A stretch of DNA of 20,266 bases. Source: Betaproteobacteria bacterium. GTDB taxonomy: Bacteria; Pseudomonadota; Gammaproteobacteria; Burkholderiales; SG8-39. Below are positions 18,737 to 20,266 of this stretch, piece by piece. The stretch covers positions 1 through 20,266 of the forward strand of contig JAAOZY010000056.1 in the NCBI GenBank assembly GCA_012274205.1, read 5' to 3'. Each line of letters opens with the position of its first letter. The first letter of the stretch is position 1. The notes beneath the pieces are model-generated. The model ran no database searches and was not told the DNA's origin. It saw only the letters and a program-made list of their open reading frames with translations. A program made the translations under genes and the position numbers.

Positions 18737-20266
18737 TCAGTGAATCTCCGGATCCGGCGTCTCCGCGCCGGCTTCGAGGAAATCGAAATCGCAGCCCTCG
18801 TTCGCCTGGGTGATGTGCTGCGAGAATGCCGCGCCGTAGCCGCGCTCGTAGCGCGGCGCGGGCGCTTTCCACGCGGCCTTGCGCCGGGCGAGTTCCGCGT
18901 CGCTGATTTTAAGGTTCAGTTTGCGCCCGGGCACGTCGAGTTCGATTAGGTCGCCGTCCTGCACCAGCGCCAGCGGCCCGCCGATGAACGATTCGGGCGC
19001 AACGTGCAGCACGCAGGCGCCGTAGGAAGTGCCGCTCATGCGCGCGTCCGAAATGCGCACCATGTCGCGCACGCCTTGCTTCAGCAGCTTTTGCGGGATC
19101 GGCAGCTGGCCCCATTCGGGCATGCCCGGGCCGCCGAGGGGCCCGGCGTGCTTGAGCACGATCACCGAGTCCTTATCGATCGGCAACTCCGGATCGTCGA
19201 TGCGCGCGGCCATGTCGTTGTAGTCGGCGAACACCACCGCGCGTCCCGTATGCTGATGCAGCTGCGCCTCGGCCGCGGGCGGCTTGATCACCGCGCCGTC
19301 GGGGGCGAGGTTGCCGCGCAGCACCGCCAGGCTGTCGGACTCGACCAGGGGCTGGTCGATGGAGCGGATGATGTCTGCGTCGAACACCTTGGCATCGGCG
19401 ATGTTCTCGCCCATGGTCCTGCCGTTGACGGTCACGGCGCCGGCCTTGATCAGGCCGCCGAGATTCTTCAGCACGGCGCGCAGGCCGCCGGCGTAGTAGA
19501 AGTCTTCCATCAGATACTTCCCCGAGGGCCGGATGTTGGCCAGCAGCGGTGTCTTGCGCGCGAGTGCATCGAACAAATCGAGGTCGAGCTTCACGCCGGC
19601 GCGGCGCGCGAGTGCGATCAGGTGCACGATGGCGTTGGTCGAGCCGCCGATTGCGAGCACCGCGGTCACCGCGTTGTGGACCGCATCCGCGTCGAGAATA
19701 TCGCGCGGCTTCAGGTCTTCCCACACCATGTCCACCGCGCGCTTGCCGGTGAGCGTCGCCATCGCCGCGTGGCGCGAGTCGGGCGCGGGAATCGACGCCG
19801 CGCCCGGCAGGGTGAAGCCCATCGCTTCGGCGGCGCTGGTCATGGTCGAGGCGGTGCCCATGGTCATGCAATGCCCCGGCGAGCGCGCGATGCCCTGTTC
19901 GATTTCCTGCCAGTCTTTCTCGGTGATGTTGCCGGCGCGCAGCTCGGCCCAGTATTTCCAGGTGTCCGAGCCCGAGCCCAGGGTCGCGCCGCCCCAGTTG
20001 CCGCGCAGCATCGGGCCTGCAGGCATGAAAATCGCGGGAAGGTTCATGCTGATCGCGCCCATCAGCAGCGCCGGCGTGGTCTTGTCGCAGCCGCCCATGA
20101 GCACCGCGCCGTCGGCGGGATAGGAGCGCAGCAATTCCTCCGTTTCCATCGCGAGGAAGTTGCGGTACATCATGGTGGTCGGCTTCTGGAATGGCTCCGA
20201 CAGCGACATCGCCGGCATTTCGACGGGGAAACCGCCGGCCTGCCACCCGCCGCGCTTCACTTCCTC
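18737..20266 (-). CDS. IlvD/Edd-family dehydratase, sugar-acid (arabinonate/xylonate) type; N-terminus cut by window edge
   Basis: The frame is open from the right edge to a TGA at 18737 and gives 509 residues; about 65 N-terminal residues lie outside, including the first cluster cysteine. Family motifs are GGCDKTTPALLMGA and SPGHCMTMGTASTM (second and third iron-sulfur cysteines), GGSTNAIVHLIALAR, and near the end DARMSGTSYGACVLHVAPES. MLRGNWGGATLGSGSDTWKY and WAELRAG are typical of the L-arabinonate/D-xylonate dehydratase branch rather than of the valine/isoleucine enzyme IlvD. The reaction would be removal of water from an aldonic acid to a 2-keto-3-deoxy acid. The exact sugar acid is not determined, and no other sugar genes are visible in the window. 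Confidence 0.9.
   Translation of the reverse strand, partial: EEVKRGGWQAGGFPVEMPAMSLSEPFQKPTTMMYRNFLAMETEELLRSYPADGAVLMGGCDKTTPALLMGAISMNLPAIFMPAGPMLRGNWGGATLGSGSDTWKYWAELRAGNITEKDWQEIEQGIARSPGHCMTMGTASTMTSAAEAMGFTLPGAASIPAPDSRHAAMATLTGKRAVDMVWEDLKPRDILDADAVHNAVTAVLAIGGSTNAIVHLIALARRAGVKLDLDLFDALARKTPLLANIRPSGKYLMEDFYYAGGLRAVLKNLGGLIKAGAVTVNGRTMGENIADAKVFDADIIRSIDQPLVESDSLAVLRGNLAPDGAVIKPPAAEAQLHQHTGRAVVFADYNDMAARIDDPELPIDKDSVIVLKHAGPLGGPGMPEWGQLPIPQKLLKQGVRDMVRISDARMSGTSYGACVLHVAPESFIGGPLALVQDGDLIELDVPGRKLNLKISDAELARRKAAWKAPAPRYERGYGAAFSQHITQANEGCDFDFLEAGAETPDPEIH

Overview
The window is GC-rich, densely coded proteobacterial DNA. A betaproteobacterium with a partial denitrification capacity is the best guess, from the double-length UvrA, the copper nitrite reductase with a fused cytochrome c, the quinol-type NO reductase and the overall gene style. 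This is inferred from protein families only; no rRNA or other phylogenetic marker is present.

Layout. (1) 1-9088, minus strand: frdB -> nirK -> small exported CxxC protein form a tightly overlapped set. After a 67-base gap come a 1929-residue tandem-fused UvrA and, overlapping it by ATGA, the start of a cyclic 2,3-diphosphoglycerate synthetase-like NTPase that runs off the left edge. (2) 9089-9350: divergent control region with a perfect AT-rich 17-bp palindrome. (3) 9351-13007, plus strand: a TDT/TehA/SLAC1-type transporter and a quinol-dependent NO reductase (norB). (4) 13009-13709: a small gene graveyard (a diverged copy of the transporter's last 43 codons and the C-terminal stub of a cytochrome c), a perfect hairpin, and a structured leader. 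(5) 13710-17611, plus strand: a four-gene operon for a molybdenum hydroxylase (FAD, 2[2Fe-2S] and Mo subunits, in CoxMSL-like order) ending in a MoaD-type sulfur carrier. (6) 17616-17657: a strong hairpin between convergent operons. (7) 18515-17681, minus strand: two Hsp20 chaperones behind a near-consensus sigma-32 promoter. (8) 18737-20266, minus strand: an IlvD/Edd-family sugar-acid dehydratase cut by the right edge.

How the genes fit together. NirK reduces nitrite to NO and NorB reduces NO to N2O, so the two divergent units around 9.1-9.35 kb make a compact nitrite-to-N2O module with a transporter of unknown substrate. The odd member is FrdB, an iron-sulfur electron-transfer subunit without its flavoprotein or membrane partners, translationally coupled to nirK. 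The Mo hydroxylase operon is a separate oxidative enzyme of unknown substrate.

Most unusual points: the orphan FrdB-NirK coupling; the tandem UvrA whose second half has lost almost all of the insertion domain; and two copies of a 25-bp-arm palindromic element inserted in frame in uvrA, read in different frames, one of them at the seam between the two UvrA halves.
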